In this document: piece by piece, positions 61,958-64,000 of the stretch | How the letters are laid out: every line of letters starts with the position of its first letter | How positions within the stretch are numbered: the stretch's first letter is position 1 | From: Acephala macrosclerotiorum | Lineage: Eukaryota > Ascomycota > Leotiomycetes > Helotiales > Mollisiaceae | Direction of reading: 5' to 3' | DNA: 64,000 bases | Assembly (NCBI GenBank): GCA_014904845.1 | Contig: MU119282.1 | Location: 1 to 64,000, forward strand | Notes under the pieces: generated by a model | The model's input: the letters and a program-made list of their open reading frames with translations, nothing else | What the model was told of the DNA's origin: nothing | Database searches by the model: none | Program-made: the position numbers and the translations under genes

Positions 61958-64000
61958 ATGGCTCCGAAAAAACCTGACCCGGTCAAGCCCAACCTGGTTT
62001 CCCAGCCTTCGAATGCTCAGAAATTGAAAAAGACGTTGACAGAAGGACTATCTAAAGTATCCAAAGTAATCAAAGACGATATAGTCGACCAACTCGCTGG
62101 ACCTTCTCGTCGAGATGAACGACGAAACCGTGTTCTCGATGAGCGAAGAGCCCGTGCTCTTGATGACGCCCTCAATGAGCGTAGAAATCGTGCTCTCGAT
62201 GAGCATAGTTCCGGCGAAGTCGAAATGTCCTTGGCGAATGACGAACTGAGAGAGGTGATAGCAACAAGCCACAACGTTCTCCAGGGTGGAGTAGTACAGC
62301 AAGGCCAGACATCGCAGACCGCCACTGTTGAACAGCATCTGTTTGAATCTCCACCGTCCTCTCCCGGCTCTGCTGGCCCTGCTCCATCAACCCCTAGGAG
62401 CCAGCGCAGAGAGCAGTATTTCCAAAGGAAGACATACCCAGAGATGGTTCGGGCAGATAATGATTTTCACCGTATGCTGGACGACCTGGATGGGATGAGA
62501 CAATGGTGGACACGGAACAAACAAGATTGGCGCCAGCAGAAAGTTGAATTGGGAAACATCGATACGACCATCGCCGTTCTGCAGGAGCAAATTCTTTTCC
62601 GGAACAGTGGTAATGATTATCAACTCATACTCCAAAGACAGAGACGAGATCAACTGAAAATCTGGTTCGAAGACAACAGGACACTCATGAAGCTTGTCTG
62701 GAATCGATTTAGGGTTGTTTCTGGAGAGGCGAGACAGAGATATGATCCTGGCTGGGCAAATCTCGTTGATGCCCCGCAGGCGACATTTGATGATGTCACA
62801 GGTCCGCAAGGAAGGCGCTTCGAATATCAGTCCGGCTTTCCTAGGATCAATGTCGATCAATGGCTCCTAGGCGTAGGTACCGCTAAATGGTGGCTTGAAC
62901 GAGCTTATGAAGATTTCACAGCTCACTCTCCGAAAATTAAGGAACTCATTCAAAAACTCGTCGAGGATGTAGCAAGTATTCCTCAGATGGAGGTAGATCT
63001 ACAGAGTCGACTTCAACAGGGAAAAGACGCGTTATCTAAGGGAGCTGACGACGCGGTTGACGACTTGATACAGAACTTGCTTAATACTAAGCCTAATAAT
63101 TATAGGGCTCTGATTCGAGAAGCAGTAGATAAAAGGCGAAGAGAATTACTTTCAGACGATAATGGTCAGGACGAGGCAACATTCACGGCCTACAAGTTGA
63201 CACGATTAGAGCTCGACGCGGTTATCAAAATGCTATGCGAACAAGACGAAATTGTCGATACTCTGGTCGAATTGCTGCAACACGCCAATTATGCATTTAG
63301 ATCGAAGCCATCCTTGACCGAGGAATTGAAAGAGGCTTTCCGAGACGTGCATCACATATGCTTTGTCTACAACGAGCGTCGACGTTTGAGCACTCAAATA
63401 AGGGAGACACTATCACACGACAATCTTTCGGCTGGAAAGAGACGTCGGATCGTCGACAGGATCCAGCGATACAACACCGATTATAAGTTCCAAAACACTG
63501 TTCTAGTTCCTCGCATGGGCAGTATTTGGAAAGCCGAGGACATCATGATCTATCGTGGCATACTCACGCAGACGAGAGATCCTCTTCAACAGCTGTCCGA
63601 CAGTATTGACAGAATCAAGGACGAAACCGACCCACCAGAACCACGACAAGACTATCGTCTCAGACAATTACCCAAAGCAGACCGCCTACTTCAACGACCA
63701 AAATCTACAGCTTCCATTGCCTGGGGTGTTCTAGGCTGGGGCTCAAACATGACGCTCGCTGAAGCGAAAACTATTCTTGATACGAAGGATAGCAATGCTG
63801 GCGCTGCCGGAAAGTCAAATGGAATCATCTTACGAGAATTTTTCACCTCTCCAGATATCTTCCCAGAGTTCTCCGATAAGTACCAGCACGAGACCAGATG
63901 GACCAGAGAACGATTCCACGCCATCATCAGCACCAAGCTCAATGGCGGACTCACGGAAGACATTGTGGAGGCCTTTCTAATCTACTGCACTCACACCAAC
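61958..64000 (+). CDS. large coiled-coil-like protein of unknown family, 3' end outside the window
   Basis: An uninterrupted frame of 681 codons runs from ATG 61958 to the last base of the window with no stop and no intron. Residues 53-83 carry three copies of an ERRxRxLD unit (DERRNRVL, DERRARAL, ERRNRAL). Residues 84-140 are Gln/Ser/Pro-rich. From about 145 on the chain is strongly charged and helical in character, with Arg/Asp/Glu/Leu spacing that suggests coiled coil (for example RRELLSDDNGQDEATFTAYK and further). Trp pairs occur (RQWWTRNKQDW, KWWLERAYEDF). I see no signal peptide, membrane segment or enzymatic motif. The last residues (FTSPDIFPEFSDKYQHETRW) read like a folded domain that continues. 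I cannot name the family. The start is the first ATG after a stop-containing region. Confidence 0.8.
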   Translation, partial: MAPKKPDPVKPNLVSQPSNAQKLKKTLTEGLSKVSKVIKDDIVDQLAGPSRRDERRNRVLDERRARALDDALNERRNRALDEHSSGEVEMSLANDELREVIATSHNVLQGGVVQQGQTSQTATVEQHLFESPPSSPGSAGPAPSTPRSQRREQYFQRKTYPEMVRADNDFHRMLDDLDGMRQWWTRNKQDWRQQKVELGNIDTTIAVLQEQILFRNSGNDYQLILQRQRRDQLKIWFEDNRTLMKLVWNRFRVVSGEARQRYDPGWANLVDAPQATFDDVTGPQGRRFEYQSGFPRINVDQWLLGVGTAKWWLERAYEDFTAHSPKIKELIQKLVEDVASIPQMEVDLQSRLQQGKDALSKGADDAVDDLIQNLLNTKPNNYRALIREAVDKRRRELLSDDNGQDEATFTAYKLTRLELDAVIKMLCEQDEIVDTLVELLQHANYAFRSKPSLTEELKEAFRDVHHICFVYNERRRLSTQIRETLSHDNLSAGKRRRIVDRIQRYNTDYKFQNTVLVPRMGSIWKAEDIMIYRGILTQTRDPLQQLSDSIDRIKDETDPPEPRQDYRLRQLPKADRLLQRPKSTASIAWGVLGWGSNMTLAEAKTILDTKDSNAGAAGKSNGIILREFFTSPDIFPEFSDKYQHETRWTRERFHAIISTKLNGGLTEDIVEAFLIYCTHTN

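Overview
This window is nuclear DNA from a filamentous ascomycete (Pezizomycotina). The evidence is short GT...AG introns of about 50-80 bp with CTAAC/CTGAC-like branch sites, fungus-specific gene families (HET-C2 glycolipid transfer protein, 2EXR protein, STAND-type N-terminus with ankyrin repeats, fungal P450), and a sharp split into AT-rich, gene-poor DNA and GC-balanced, gene-dense DNA. The AT-rich DNA carries the C-to-T and G-to-A signature of repeat-induced point mutation (RIP). I cannot name the class or genus.

Layout. 1-1340: AT-rich repeats, including a possible 0.74-kb terminal-inverted-repeat element. 1340-6600: a GC-balanced island with one five-exon gene of a large fungal family of unknown function (one apparent frameshift) and a remnant resembling the C-terminal part of a HET protein. 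6600-39170: about 33 kb of RIP-mutated DNA with no intact gene. It is built from Ty1/copia-type LTR retrotransposons. An outer element (7998-31298, 206-bp LTRs) was invaded by a second copia family with 229-bp LTRs, and that copy was itself hit twice by its own family. Five LTRs and 5-bp target duplications let the order of events be read. A third copia copy spans about 32.9-38.5 kb. Two short GC-balanced islets (31.87-32.37 kb and 33.18-33.60 kb) escaped mutation. A 10-N assembly gap lies in a 9-bp minisatellite at 39.09 kb.

39.2-41.3 kb holds a dead GH55 exo-beta-1,3-glucanase gene with stops of the RIP type next to the AT-rich block. From 41.5 kb to the end the DNA is ordinary euchromatin: HeLo-like/ankyrin protein (-), a 680-bp near-perfect palindrome (foldback/MITE), a small basic protein (+), a multi-intron unit of doubtful coding capacity (+), cytochrome P450 (-), TPR/SET protein with two frameshifts (-), HET-C2 GLTP (+), 2EXR protein (-), METTL16-type RNA m6A methyltransferase (-), macro-domain protein (-), cytosolic glutaminyl-tRNA synthetase (+), and a long ORF of unknown family that runs off the window (+).

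The genes do not form an obvious pathway or secondary-metabolite cluster. The recurring theme is fungal non-self recognition or genome defence (HET-like remnant, STAND-like ankyrin protein, HET-C2) beside a RIP-silenced transposon block. The housekeeping genes at the right end (METTL16, macro, GlnRS) look intact. I saw no tRNA, rRNA, CRISPR array or telomeric repeat that I could support.
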